Positions 45,459 through 55,493 of a DNA stretch of 60,659 nucleotides are shown here, piece after piece. The notes below the pieces were generated by a model. It was not told the DNA's origin. It did not search any database and saw only the letters and a list, made by a program, of their open reading frames with translations. Source of the stretch: an uncultured Prevotellaceae bacterium (GTDB lineage: Bacteria > Bacteroidota > Bacteroidia > Bacteroidales > Muribaculaceae); assembly GCA_947167995.1 (NCBI GenBank), contig CAMVKS010000012.1, positions 1 through 60,659 on the forward strand. The letters run 5' to 3'. A program made the position numbers and the translations under genes. Every line of letters starts with the position of its first letter. Within the stretch, counting starts at the first letter, position 1.

Positions 45459-47810
45459 TTATTTCTTGGCCGTAGCCTTGCGCCCTGCAGCACGCCTGCG
45501 GGCGCCTCCTTTGCTTGCATTGGCCTCATCGGCAACAATAGCACGGCAATCCTCGAGAGTAAGACTCTCGGCGTTCATCTTCTTTGGAATCTTGTAGTTC
45601 TGCTTCTTGTAGCTGATGTAGGCGCCAAATCGTCCGTTGAGCACCTGTAGCTCAGGCTCTTCGTCGAAGGTCAAGAGAACTTTCTTTGCCTCGTTGGCCT
45701 GTTTCTCCTTGATGAGCGTTATTGCCTCTTCGAGAGTGATGCTGTAAGGAGACATCTCATTGGGAATAGACACATACTTGCCGTTGTGTTTCACATAGGG
45801 GCCAAAACGTCCTATTCCAATCATCACTTCCGAGCCTTCCCACTCGCCAAGGGTGCGTGGCATCTCAAAGAGTTTCAAGGCTTCCTCGAGAGTTATTGTA
45901 GCCACGCTCTGATCCTTCTGCAGTGATGCAAATCGTGGTTTGTCGGCATCGTCGGTACTACCGAGCTGCACCAGTGGTCCATACCTACCAATCTTCACCG
46001 ACACGGGCTTACCTGTTGCGGGATCGTTGCCAAGAACGCGCTCACCCACTTTGTGCTCAAGACGTAGTGACGACACTTCCTCGATGTTTTTGTGGAAGTC
46101 CTTGTAGAACTCTTTTATCTCATCGTTCCACTTGCGCTTGCCAGCGGCGATGTCGTCAAATTCGTTCTCCACCTTGGCAGTGAAGTTGTAGTCGAGAATC
46201 TGAGGAAAATACTCGGTAAGGAACTCGTTGACCACCATACCCACATCGGTGGGAATGAGCTTGCCTTTCTCGTTGCCCACGAGTTCGCTCTTGCTCTTGG
46301 TGGTGATTTTGTCGCCCTTGAGGGTGATTTGCTCGAAGCTGCGTTTCACGCCCTTGCTCTCGCCCTTGACAACATAGTCGCGTGCCTGGATGGTGGAGAT
46401 GGTGGGCGCATAGGTCGATGGGCGTCCTATGCCCAATTCCTCAAGACGCTTTACGAGCATGGCCTCGCTGTAGCGGTTGGGCTGCTGAGTGAAGCGTTGT
46501 GTGGCAACCATTTCTTTGAGAGAGAGATTGTCGCCAACTTTGAGAGGAGGCAGCATGTGGAATTCGCCGCCTGCATTGATGCTCTCATCCTCATCTGAAG
46601 TCTCGAAATAGACTTTCAGGAAGCCGTCAAACTTCACAACCTCACCATTTGCGACGAGATGCTCACCGCGTCCGCTGATGTTGATTTCCACCTGAGTTTT
46701 CTCAAGCTGGGCATCGGCCATCTGCGATGCTATGGTTCGCTTCCAGATGAGATTGTAGAGCTTTTTCTCTTGCGAAGTGCCACTGATGTCGTGGTTGCTG
46801 ATGAAAGTTGGCCTGATGGCCTCATGTGCCTCTTGAGCACCCTTCGATGCGGTTTGATACTTGCGCACCTTGAGATATTTCTCGCCCAGGTGCTCTTTAA
46901 TCTCGTGGCTGATAGTGCCCAAAGCGAGACTGCTCAAGTTCACCGAGTCGGTACGCATGTAAGTGATGTGTCCGCTCTCATAGAGCGACTGTGCCACGCG
47001 CATGGTCTGTGCCACCGAGAAGCCGAGCTTGCGCGAAGCTTCTTGTTGCAACGTCGAAGTGGTGAAAGGGGGTGCCGGGCTTTTCTTCACTGGCTTCACC
47101 TGTACATCGGCGACAGTGAAAGTGGCATCCTTGCAATGTTCTAACAGCTCCACGGCCTGCTCTCGCGAGGGGAAACGCTTGTTGAGCTCACAGGGCACCA
47201 CGCTCTGGAGGGCGGTGAGCATGTCGCTACCCACACGGTAATACTGCTCGCTCTTGAAGTTGCGAATCTCCTTCTCACGCTCGGCAAGAAGGCGCACGGC
47301 TACGCTCTGCACGCGACCGGCACTGAGCGATGGCTTTATCTTCTTCCACAGCACTGGCGAAAGCTCGAAGCCCACGATGCGGTCGAGCACACGACGCGCC
47401 TGTTGAGCGTCGACAAGGTTCTCGTCGATGTCGCGAGGGTTCTCAATGGCTGCAAGGATGGCAGGCTTGGTAATCTCGTGGAATACTATGCGCTTGGTGT
47501 TGTCTTTCTTGAGCTTGAGGACTTTGCTCAAGTGCCATGCTATGGCCTCTCCTTCACGGTCCTCATCGCTGGCGAGCCACACCGTTGTGGCGTTCTTGGA
47601 TTCCTTAAGTAGGTCTTTCACAAGGGCTTCCTTGTCTTCGGGAATCACATACACTGGTGCAAAGTCGTTGTTCACATCAATGCTGAAGTCTTTTTTCTCA
47701 AGATCACGAATGTGTCCATAACTCGACATCACTTTGTAGTCTTTTCCCAAAAACTTCTGGATAGTCTTCGCCTTGGCGGGAGACTCTACGATTACCAAAT
47801 TTTCTGCCAT
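45459..47810 (-). CDS. topA: DNA topoisomerase I
   Basis: Type IA topoisomerase that relaxes negative supercoils, 783 residues. Toprim domain: NLVIVESPAKAKTIQKFLG (4-22) and SDEDREGE (81-88). Active-site Tyr284 in HITYMRTDSVNLS. The C-terminal part has several topoisomerase C-terminal repeats (RFGPYVKHNGKYVSIP, RFGAYISYKKQNYKIPKKM) rather than zinc fingers, and a short Lys/Ala tail. The frame is open 17 codons upstream, but the ATG at 47810 (MAENLVIVES) gives the family start. Confidence 0.97.
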   Translation of the reverse strand: MAENLVIVESPAKAKTIQKFLGKDYKVMSSYGHIRDLEKKDFSIDVNNDFAPVYVIPEDKEALVKDLLKESKNATTVWLASDEDREGEAIAWHLSKVLKLKKDNTKRIVFHEITKPAILAAIENPRDIDENLVDAQQARRVLDRIVGFELSPVLWKKIKPSLSAGRVQSVAVRLLAEREKEIRNFKSEQYYRVGSDMLTALQSVVPCELNKRFPSREQAVELLEHCKDATFTVADVQVKPVKKSPAPPFTTSTLQQEASRKLGFSVAQTMRVAQSLYESGHITYMRTDSVNLSSLALGTISHEIKEHLGEKYLKVRKYQTASKGAQEAHEAIRPTFISNHDISGTSQEKKLYNLIWKRTIASQMADAQLEKTQVEINISGRGEHLVANGEVVKFDGFLKVYFETSDEDESINAGGEFHMLPPLKVGDNLSLKEMVATQRFTQQPNRYSEAMLVKRLEELGIGRPSTYAPTISTIQARDYVVKGESKGVKRSFEQITLKGDKITTKSKSELVGNEKGKLIPTDVGMVVNEFLTEYFPQILDYNFTAKVENEFDDIAAGKRKWNDEIKEFYKDFHKNIEEVSSLRLEHKVGERVLGNDPATGKPVSVKIGRYGPLVQLGSTDDADKPRFASLQKDQSVATITLEEALKLFEMPRTLGEWEGSEVMIGIGRFGPYVKHNGKYVSIPNEMSPYSITLEEAITLIKEKQANEAKKVLLTFDEEPELQVLNGRFGAYISYKKQNYKIPKKMNAESLTLEDCRAIVADEANASKGGARRRAAGRKATAKK

Positions 47811-48029
47811 TTTCTTTATCTTTTCTGCTTTTTGCTTAATTATCAATACATTGCGCGACAATTTTATGTCGCAGCAACGCTTGTTTGTTTAAAAATCGGG
47901 TGCAAAATTAGACAAAAAAATCACATTTACTATAATAATGTGTAATTTTTAACATTTTGCTGAGGCGAAGGTCTGTATTTTTTGAACATAAGCCAGGCAG
48001 AAGAAACAAGAATTATGTCCTTTTTCTAA

Positions 48030-48090
48030 TAAAACCACAAATTAAACAGATTAAACAGGGGCTATTGAAATTGTCTAATTCGTGTGTTTT
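48030..48090. repeat. Imperfect inverted repeat in the topA-Sel1 spacer
   Basis: AAAACCACAAATTA (48030-48043) and TAATTCGTGTGTTTT (48076-48090) are near-inverse copies enclosing ATTAAACAGATTAAACAGG. Intergenic repeats of this kind are plausible, but I have only this copy. Confidence 0.4.
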
Positions 48091-48155
48091 ATTTTAAGCG
48101 AAGCCTATGTCCTTATGAAATCTTTTGTGCTTTTTTCTAAAACTCTGCGCAGGTC

Positions 48156-48186
48156 TTTCAAGTTTTAAAGGAATTCACTATCTTTG
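48156..48186 (+). promoter_or_regulatory. Promoter of the first Sel1 gene
   Basis: TTTC (48156-48159, one mismatch), a 19-bp spacer and TATCTTTG (48179-48186) fit the Bacteroidota consensus. The leader would be about 158 nt, long for this window. Confidence 0.5.
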
Positions 48187-48350
48187 CGCTTAGAACTTTT
48201 TCATTCTATCTCAACGCTCTAATTTTTTCCAATAACACTACTTAAGTTTAGTGATTACTTCAAACAAAAAATGATTATATATAAATAAAAAAGGTGCTGA
48301 AAATTTTATCATAAACGCATTTAAACATAAATCAATAAACTTTTTTCATT

Positions 48351-51300
48351 ATGAATAAGGTCATTAAATCTTTTTCATTTATTTTGGTCCTGTTGACTTT
48401 GCTCTGCGCTATCAATGTCCAGGCACGAGGCATAGAAGAATACCCTCGAAACAGTTATACCGACGAGGTCTTCCACTCGGCGGCAACAATGCCTAAGTTC
48501 CCTGGAGAACCAGGTGCGCTCAAAAGGTTTCTTACCGAGAACATTCAGTATCCTCAGTCGGCTCTAAACAACCACACGGAAGGCAAGGTTGTTATCCAGT
48601 TGATTGTGGAAAAAGATGGCAGCGTGGGCGAAGTGAAAATTGCAAGAAGTGCCGACGACCCCGACCTTGACCGAGAGGCCGTGAGAGTGTGCAAAACTTT
48701 ACCTAAGTTCTCACCTGGACTGGATGCCAACGGCGACCCAGTTAGAGTGTGGTACACATTTTATGTCCCTTTCAGGCTACCAGAGGATGTGATGAGTGAA
48801 TATGTCGACCAGCTGCAAGAAGATGCCCTGCAAGGCGATGCCCACTCACAGTACCTCTTAGGGAGCCTGTATTTTAAGGGAGACCGTGTGCCACAAGATT
48901 ATGCTCGGGCGGCTCAACTGTTTGAAAAAGCTGCTCTGCAAGGACACGGTGAAGCTAAGGGCTATCTGCCAATTTCCTTTGCGTTAGCCAAAGACTATGA
49001 CAACGCGCTCAAATGGTATGAGACGATTAACGGTCCTGCCCAGGACTTCAACACTGCAACCATGCTTTATAGCTTGGCGCAAGAAAATCCCAACCATCAA
49101 ATAGATTTTCTCACCGATGCTGCAAATATGGGCAATGCCTTGGCAATGCATGATTTGTCATTCATCTATGCCATTGGCATGAGCTTAAGAATAGACTGCG
49201 ACGAGAACAAAGCCGTAGACTTTTACAACCAGTACTTAAAAGCTACCGGTGTTTCCACACAAGAGGCTACCATTGCCGATGTGTATTATCACATTTACAG
49301 TGACACAATTACCGACATACTTCCATCTTATTATTACAATTATTTAAAGGATGAATATCTTGAAAAGGCTGCCGCCTTGGGGCACAACGAGGCTCAAGTG
49401 CTGATGGGAAACTATTATTATAATTATAACAATTTAGAGAAAGCTGCCAGCTATTATGAGGCAGCTGCCATGGAAGGCAACGCCGAGGCTCTTTACGGGC
49501 TGGGACTAATCTATGCCTCAACAGGTTATGAATCACAAGACTACACAAAAGCTGCGCAACTGTTTGAAGAAGCCGCACAACTTGGTGAGCCCGAGGCTCA
49601 ATATTATTTAGGATACCTTTATCTGAATGGATTGGGAGTGGAACAAAACGCCCAAAAGGCCACTGAATGGTTTACAAAGGCAGCCCAGCAAGGAAATGAG
49701 AGAGCCATTACCGAGCTATCTAAACATTATGTGATGGGTTATGGCAAACAATACCTTGAGTTATATCGTAATGCTGCCGAAGCAGGAAATATTAATGCAC
49801 AAATCAACTTGGGCAACTGCTATTATTACGGCGACGGAGTGAAACAAGACTATAATCAAGCCATCGCATGGTACCAAAAAGCTTTTGAAAATGAAGACTA
49901 TATCTATAATGATCTAAAACAAATAGCTTTTTACAATTTATTAGGAACCTATATCCACATTAAGGACTATGACAATGCAGAATTATGGTATGCAAAACAT
50001 TTCTACACCAGTGACTCCGATTTTGACACTTGCTATATTCTACGCAATGCGGCTCGAATCATTTACCCCGAGAAGAAATACTTAGATTTCCTCAACGACG
50101 CGGCAACTTTGGGAGACATGGAAGCATTATCGGTAATGTCGTGTTTCTATGCAATTGGCAAAGACGTGAAACGAGATGACAAAAAAGCCGTTGAATTTTA
50201 TAAGCTATACAAGCAAAAACACCTTGAAGAATATCATTATTATGATAATGAAGATTATTCTAATAAAAAGTTCACCATTGCCGACGTATATCTCCACATT
50301 AGCGACATCAGTTTCAATGAGATGGTCTCAAGTCAATACGAAGGGGATTCACAGCAGTGGTGCATTAAAGCAGCCGAAATGGGGAATGTTGATGCGCAAA
50401 AGAGTTTGGCAAATGAATTTTATGATAACGAAGACTATGAGCAGGCGTTCAGGTGGTGTAGCATGGCTGCCAAGCAAAAAGATGAGAACGCTCTGTTCTT
50501 TATGGGTTATCTCTATGACAACGGACAGGGAACAGCCCAAGATCACAAAGCTGCTGTGGAGTGGTATATGAAAGCTGCCCAGCAGGGGAACGAACAGGCT
50601 CAGAACATAATTGGTGAGTGTTATTACAATGGAGATGTGCTGCCACAGGATTACAAAAAAGCTGTTCAATGGTTCCAGAAAGCCGCCATAAAGGTAGGTG
50701 AGGCAACCCTCAATTTAGCTACTTGCTACTATGAGGGCAAAGGCGTGGAAAAAAACTACTGCCAAGCTGCACAATTATTCAGTAGTTATATCAATAACTA
50801 CAACAGACAAATGCCTATAACCGAATACGGATATTTAAGTCCTTATAAGTTTTTTGAGCTGCCCACAATAAGCAACATGAACTATAATGAAAGAACGGCC
50901 GAAGAGCTTGCCCAAATGAAACAAGATGCCGACGACGGCGATGGTTATTCACAATACGACTTGGGAATGTACTACCTGGGCAATGGCAACACTCAAGAAG
51001 CCATTACTCTTCTCTCCAATGCGGCAAGTCAAAATATCCTTGGCGCACCAAACCAATTGATTTCGATATATATCAATGCTGGCGACTATGACAATGCGCT
51101 ATACTGGTTAAAGAAAGTCAACACAAACTTGGATGAAAACTTCGGGGTTGGCGACATGCTATATAGCATGGCATGCAACAATTACCCTAATATTGACTAT
51201 GTCTCCATGCTGCAACAAGCAGCAGCAATGGGCGAGAAAAATGCCATTGCCACCATGGCATGTCTCTACGCCATGGGTGATGAGGTGGAGCGCAGCGACG

Positions 51301-51827
51301 ACAGGGCTGTCGAGCTTTACAGGCAATACTTAGAGAAAATCAACAAGCCAAACCCAAATGTAACGATTGCCGATGTATATAATCTTATAGCCAAAAGTTA
51401 TAGTTTCAACAGTATTATATTTGAGAAAATCCGAGACAACCAGCAACAGTGGATGGAAAAGTCGGCACAAGCTGGATGTGTCGACGCACAATTTGAACTT
51501 GCAAGCCACCATGATTATGATGGTGATATGGAGCAGGCAGCCTTTTGGTATCTAAAGGCGGCAGAACAAGGCCACGCTCAGGCACAAATGAGAATCGCCG
51601 AGTGTTACAAAAATGGCATGGGAGTAAATCAAGATTACAAGCTGGCTCAGCATTGGCTGGAAAAAGCAGCAAGCCAGAATCTTGCCGAAGCGCAATACAT
51701 GCTTGGAGATTTCTTCACTCAAGGTTTTGCAGGAACTAAAAACACTGAACTTGCTAATGATTGGTATTACAAAGCAGCCACTATTTATAAGGCTCAAATC
51801 GAGGAGCACATGCACAATCAAGATTAA
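48351..51827 (+). CDS. Secreted TonB-C/Sel1-repeat giant protein, copy 1
   Basis: A 1,158-residue protein with a signal peptide (residues 1-25, NVQA). Residues about 50-143 form a TonB C-terminal-like domain: KFPGEPGALKRFLTENIQYPQSA, GKVVIQLIVEKDGSVGEVKI, DLDREAVRVCKTLPKF. The rest (about 155-1150) is Sel1-type TPR repeats such as AQYYLGYLYLNGLGVEQNAQKATEWFTKAAQQG. Within it, three blocks end in TIADVY (Thr307, Thr642, Thr1005). A TonB-C fold without the usual TM anchor or Pro-rich linker cannot transmit energy; periplasmic scaffolding is inferred. The paralogue at 51976 follows 148 bp downstream. Confidence 0.88.
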   Translation: MNKVIKSFSFILVLLTLLCAINVQARGIEEYPRNSYTDEVFHSAATMPKFPGEPGALKRFLTENIQYPQSALNNHTEGKVVIQLIVEKDGSVGEVKIARSADDPDLDREAVRVCKTLPKFSPGLDANGDPVRVWYTFYVPFRLPEDVMSEYVDQLQEDALQGDAHSQYLLGSLYFKGDRVPQDYARAAQLFEKAALQGHGEAKGYLPISFALAKDYDNALKWYETINGPAQDFNTATMLYSLAQENPNHQIDFLTDAANMGNALAMHDLSFIYAIGMSLRIDCDENKAVDFYNQYLKATGVSTQEATIADVYYHIYSDTITDILPSYYYNYLKDEYLEKAAALGHNEAQVLMGNYYYNYNNLEKAASYYEAAAMEGNAEALYGLGLIYASTGYESQDYTKAAQLFEEAAQLGEPEAQYYLGYLYLNGLGVEQNAQKATEWFTKAAQQGNERAITELSKHYVMGYGKQYLELYRNAAEAGNINAQINLGNCYYYGDGVKQDYNQAIAWYQKAFENEDYIYNDLKQIAFYNLLGTYIHIKDYDNAELWYAKHFYTSDSDFDTCYILRNAARIIYPEKKYLDFLNDAATLGDMEALSVMSCFYAIGKDVKRDDKKAVEFYKLYKQKHLEEYHYYDNEDYSNKKFTIADVYLHISDISFNEMVSSQYEGDSQQWCIKAAEMGNVDAQKSLANEFYDNEDYEQAFRWCSMAAKQKDENALFFMGYLYDNGQGTAQDHKAAVEWYMKAAQQGNEQAQNIIGECYYNGDVLPQDYKKAVQWFQKAAIKVGEATLNLATCYYEGKGVEKNYCQAAQLFSSYINNYNRQMPITEYGYLSPYKFFELPTISNMNYNERTAEELAQMKQDADDGDGYSQYDLGMYYLGNGNTQEAITLLSNAASQNILGAPNQLISIYINAGDYDNALYWLKKVNTNLDENFGVGDMLYSMACNNYPNIDYVSMLQQAAAMGEKNAIATMACLYAMGDEVERSDDRAVELYRQYLEKINKPNPNVTIADVYNLIAKSYSFNSIIFEKIRDNQQQWMEKSAQAGCVDAQFELASHHDYDGDMEQAAFWYLKAAEQGHAQAQMRIAECYKNGMGVNQDYKLAQHWLEKAASQNLAEAQYMLGDFFTQGFAGTKNTELANDWYYKAATIYKAQIEEHMHNQD

Positions 51828-51894
51828 TACATCATCAAAACTCAACCATTTCATCATTAAATCCACTCATTTTATCAAATTAGGCTAATAAATT

Positions 51895-51926
51895 GTTGAT
51901 TTCTGCTCTATAATTGTTTAACTTTG
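51895..51926 (+). promoter_or_regulatory. Promoter of the second Sel1 gene
   Basis: GTTG (51895-51898), a 20-bp spacer and TAACTTTG (51919-51926) fit the consensus with one mismatch. Copy 2 can therefore be expressed independently of copy 1. Confidence 0.55.
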
Positions 51927-51975
51927 CAATGAAATCTTCTATCGACATTCTTTAAACAAATAAAATATTTACATT

Positions 51976-54900
51976 ATGAGACAAATTCTAAAATCTTTAT
52001 TCCTTTCTGCTATAGCTATGATTTGCTTTACCACGGCAATTCAAGCACAGCATTATGAGGCTATTACCACTGACGATGTCTTCCACTCGGCAGCGACCAT
52101 GCCCAGGTTCCCTGGTGGAGCCGATGGGCTCATGAAGTACCTTTCAACCCACATCCGTTACCCGAAAGCCGCCCAAGACAACAATATTCAGGGCAAAGTT
52201 GTTATTCAGTTTGTTGTAGAGAAAGACGGCAGCATTGGCGAGGTGATAGTTGCTCGTGGAGTCGATCCTGACCTTGACAACGAAGCTGTGAGAGTGTGCA
52301 AAAGCCTGCCAAAATTTTTCCCTGGCGAGAATGCTGCAGGCGAGCCAGTGAGAGTGTGGTACACATTGCCTGTCACCTTCATGTTAAACGGAGGCAGTAC
52401 CAACTATGAAGATCCTCTCACAAGGCTTCAACGTCAAGCCGAGGAAGGCGATGCCGAAGCGCAATTAAGCCTCGCAAAAAAATACTACGACGGAGAAGAC
52501 TTTGATCAAGATTACGCCCAGGCTTTCAACTGGTTCCAGAAGGCTGCCGACCAAGGTAATGACGACGCACAATACTACCTGGGAATGTGCTACCGTGATG
52601 GCAAGGGCGTGAAAAAAGACGAAAAAAAGGCTATCTATTGGTTGACCAAAGCCGCCGAGCAGGATGACGAAGACGCACAATCTGAGCTCGTAAACAGTTA
52701 CATTGCAAAAAAAGACTATGACAAAGCTTTTGCTTGGTACATGAAGTTGCCCTATCATGAATATGATGATATTCCCGGAATGCTTTTAGACAAAGCCGAG
52801 CTGTATTGCGTTCTTGAAAAAGACAACTGGTTAGGCGTTTTGCAAGAATCGGCCAAGAAAGGCAACCCCAAGGCTATAGCAACCATGGCCGGCCTCCATG
52901 CTATGGGCAAAGGTGTGAAACTTGACGAGAAAAAAGCAGTGAAACTTTTCAGCGAAAGTCTCAAGAAACAGAATCTGCCTTACAAGGATGTAACCATTGC
53001 CGATGTGTATTACGACATTTACTCCAGAGAACATTCAAGCGATTACATTGCTCGAGCATTGTGTGACTATGACCTATCGCCATGGCTCGAGAAGGCTGCC
53101 GAGCTGGGTCACAGCGAGGCACAGAACATGATGGGAGAGAATTGCAATAGTTATGAAGAAGCAGTCCAGTGGTTCAAGAAAGCCGCCGAGCAGGGAAATG
53201 CCAAAGCGCAATACAATTTGGCTTACTGCTGCTTCATGGGATATGGCGTTGAGGAGGATGAAGATTTGTCGGCACAATGGCTCATGAAAGCTGCCCAACA
53301 AGGCTATGCCGAAGCGCAATATGTGATAGGCGACTTCTACTACTACGGAAATGGATCTTTTGATCAAGACTACACTAAAGCTGCCGATTGGTATGAAAAA
53401 GCCGCCGAGCAAGGATATGTAAATGCACAAAACGACTTAGGACACTGCTACTCTAACGGTTTAGGTAGGGATGAAGACCCTGCACAAGCCGCCCAGTGGT
53501 ATCGCAAAGCCGCCGAGCAAGGCAACGCTTTGTCACAATCCAATTTAGCCAACTGCTACTATAAAGGCAACGGCGTGCCACAAGACTTCGAGCAGGCTAT
53601 CTACTGGTTTAAAGAAGCTTCCGAGGAAGACGAAGATGCTGCACAGAAGCTTCCTCTTCTCTATGCTCTGACCAAAGACTATGACAACGCCATTTACTGG
53701 TACAAGAAAAACAATGATGAAGAAGAGAATGAATACCTAAACTATTTGGGAACTCCCGATTTACTTTACAAGATAGCCGCCGATGCCTACCCCGACAAGA
53801 ACTACCTCACCGTCCTGGAAGATGCCTCGGCAATGGGAAGCGACGATGCATCGTTAGCACTGGCTGGTATCTATGCCATTGGCGAAGATGTTACACGCGA
53901 CGACGACAAAGCCGTTGAGTATTACACCAAGTACTTGGAACAATACAATGGAGAAATTGAAACAAAACCAACCATTGCCGATGTATATTATGCCATTTAT
54001 AATAAATCAGATTATACCAAGTTTTTTGAGGCTCAAAATGGTGAAGAGTGGCTTGAAAAGGCTGCCAACTTAGGGCACAGCGAGGCTCAATACTACATGG
54101 GCGCACATGCCTATTACGAAGATGACTATGACAACACCATTGCATGGTGGAAAAAAGCAGCCGAAACAGGTAACGTTGATGCCATGCGCCGTCTCGGAGA
54201 CCTTTATGAGGATGGTGATGGCGTTGCAGCCGACCACAAAACTGCCCTGCAGTGGTTTATGAAAGCTGCCGAGAAAGACGATGAATATTCTCAAAACCTC
54301 ATTGGTGAGTGTTATCTGAAAGGCAACGGACTACCTCGTGACGCCAAGAAGGCGGTGCAGTGGTTTGAGAAAGCAGCCGAGCAAGGCCACCGCAATGCCT
54401 ATTACAACCTGGGGCTTTGCTACTTGCAGGGCAAGGGAGTCAAGCAGGACTACAAGAAAGCAGCCGAAATGTTGGCAGAGTATAACTTCGTTGATTTATC
54501 TCTTCCAGTACTCCCTTACTGCGCAGTAGATGAAGACAGTGAATCGGATAACATTCAATTAACAGAATTTAGAATTGTTGAAGATGAGTCTGTTCGGGAA
54601 CCACCCAAGGCCGTAGAAGATGTATTGCTTGACGATCGCGTAGTTGGCACCCAAGATATTTTGATGGTCGACGAGGACGAGGAAGAAGAGGAGGAAGAAC
54701 TGGAATATTCTTGGCAACAATATTTTAAGGGTATCGAATATCTTAATGCAAACGATTATCAAAAGGGTGTTCTGTGGCTTGACAAAGCCGCCCAGAACGG
54801 TGATTCCGATGCCATGTCGTTGCTCGCCTGCTTCTACGCCATTGGCAAAGATGTGCCTCAAGACAACAATAAAGCCATTGAGTATTATCGCCAGTTCGTG

Positions 54901-55446
54901 AACGCCACCAACACGAAAATCGACCACAACATCACCATTGCCGATGTTTATTATCACATCTTCGACACACAATTCTACAACACTTACGTTCGCAATCAAT
55001 GTGACGATGAAATGAAACAATGGCTTGAAAAGGCCGCCGAGATGGGAGTTAGCGATGCTCAAAAAGACCTCGCCTATGCATATCTGTATGGCATGTATGG
55101 ATTTGTTGAAAATAATTATGAGGCCAAAACTTGGTACACCAAGGCTGCCGAACAAGGCAATGTGTCAGCGCAACGCGAGTTAGGCAAGATCTACTCAACC
55201 AGCTTCAGCGAAAGCGATCAAAAGTCTGCGGTAGAATGGTTGCAGAAGGCTGCCAACCAGAATGACCCAGCGGCTCAATACTTCCTTGCTCAGCACTACC
55301 AAGAGGGCACTGGCGTGAAGAAAAACGCTTCAAAGGCCAATCAGTTCTACAAGAAAGCGGCTAACGGATTCAAGGCTGAAGCCGATAAAGATAAAGCAGA
55401 ATCAGAGACACCCCTAATAGATGTAAAGCCAGAAACAGATAACTAA
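51976..55446 (+). CDS. Secreted TonB-C/Sel1-repeat giant protein, copy 2
   Basis: A 1,156-residue paralogue of the upstream gene: signal peptide (1-24, AIQA), a TonB C-terminal-like domain (about 44-135: FHSAATMPRFPGGADGL, GKVVIQFVVEKDGSIGEV), then Sel1 repeats to the C-terminus. TIADVY occurs at Thr340, Thr666 and Thr987, giving a period of about 320-326 residues. Between the second and third super-modules lies an acidic linker, with a run of Glu/Asp at 899-909 (EDEEEEEEE). This linker is missing at the same position in copy 1. Copy 2 is better preserved in the spacing of modules. Function unknown; scaffold inferred. Confidence 0.88.
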   Translation: MRQILKSLFLSAIAMICFTTAIQAQHYEAITTDDVFHSAATMPRFPGGADGLMKYLSTHIRYPKAAQDNNIQGKVVIQFVVEKDGSIGEVIVARGVDPDLDNEAVRVCKSLPKFFPGENAAGEPVRVWYTLPVTFMLNGGSTNYEDPLTRLQRQAEEGDAEAQLSLAKKYYDGEDFDQDYAQAFNWFQKAADQGNDDAQYYLGMCYRDGKGVKKDEKKAIYWLTKAAEQDDEDAQSELVNSYIAKKDYDKAFAWYMKLPYHEYDDIPGMLLDKAELYCVLEKDNWLGVLQESAKKGNPKAIATMAGLHAMGKGVKLDEKKAVKLFSESLKKQNLPYKDVTIADVYYDIYSREHSSDYIARALCDYDLSPWLEKAAELGHSEAQNMMGENCNSYEEAVQWFKKAAEQGNAKAQYNLAYCCFMGYGVEEDEDLSAQWLMKAAQQGYAEAQYVIGDFYYYGNGSFDQDYTKAADWYEKAAEQGYVNAQNDLGHCYSNGLGRDEDPAQAAQWYRKAAEQGNALSQSNLANCYYKGNGVPQDFEQAIYWFKEASEEDEDAAQKLPLLYALTKDYDNAIYWYKKNNDEEENEYLNYLGTPDLLYKIAADAYPDKNYLTVLEDASAMGSDDASLALAGIYAIGEDVTRDDDKAVEYYTKYLEQYNGEIETKPTIADVYYAIYNKSDYTKFFEAQNGEEWLEKAANLGHSEAQYYMGAHAYYEDDYDNTIAWWKKAAETGNVDAMRRLGDLYEDGDGVAADHKTALQWFMKAAEKDDEYSQNLIGECYLKGNGLPRDAKKAVQWFEKAAEQGHRNAYYNLGLCYLQGKGVKQDYKKAAEMLAEYNFVDLSLPVLPYCAVDEDSESDNIQLTEFRIVEDESVREPPKAVEDVLLDDRVVGTQDILMVDEDEEEEEEELEYSWQQYFKGIEYLNANDYQKGVLWLDKAAQNGDSDAMSLLACFYAIGKDVPQDNNKAIEYYRQFVNATNTKIDHNITIADVYYHIFDTQFYNTYVRNQCDDEMKQWLEKAAEMGVSDAQKDLAYAYLYGMYGFVENNYEAKTWYTKAAEQGNVSAQRELGKIYSTSFSESDQKSAVEWLQKAANQNDPAAQYFLAQHYQEGTGVKKNASKANQFYKKAANGFKAEADKDKAESETPLIDVKPETDN

Positions 55447-55493
55447 AATTCTTGTAAAACAAGCATTTTATACTGATTAATACTTATTTCACC

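Larger units (their letters stand above)
47811..48350. other. 540-bp gene-free divergent region, topA / Sel1 gene
   Basis: It holds the topA leader with a small hairpin (GCGACA/TGTCGC at 47855-47872), a likely topA -7 element TAATTTTG (minus strand, 47910-47903), an imperfect inverted repeat at 48030-48090 and the promoter of the Sel1 gene at 48156-48186. No coding frame is convincing. Confidence 0.65.
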
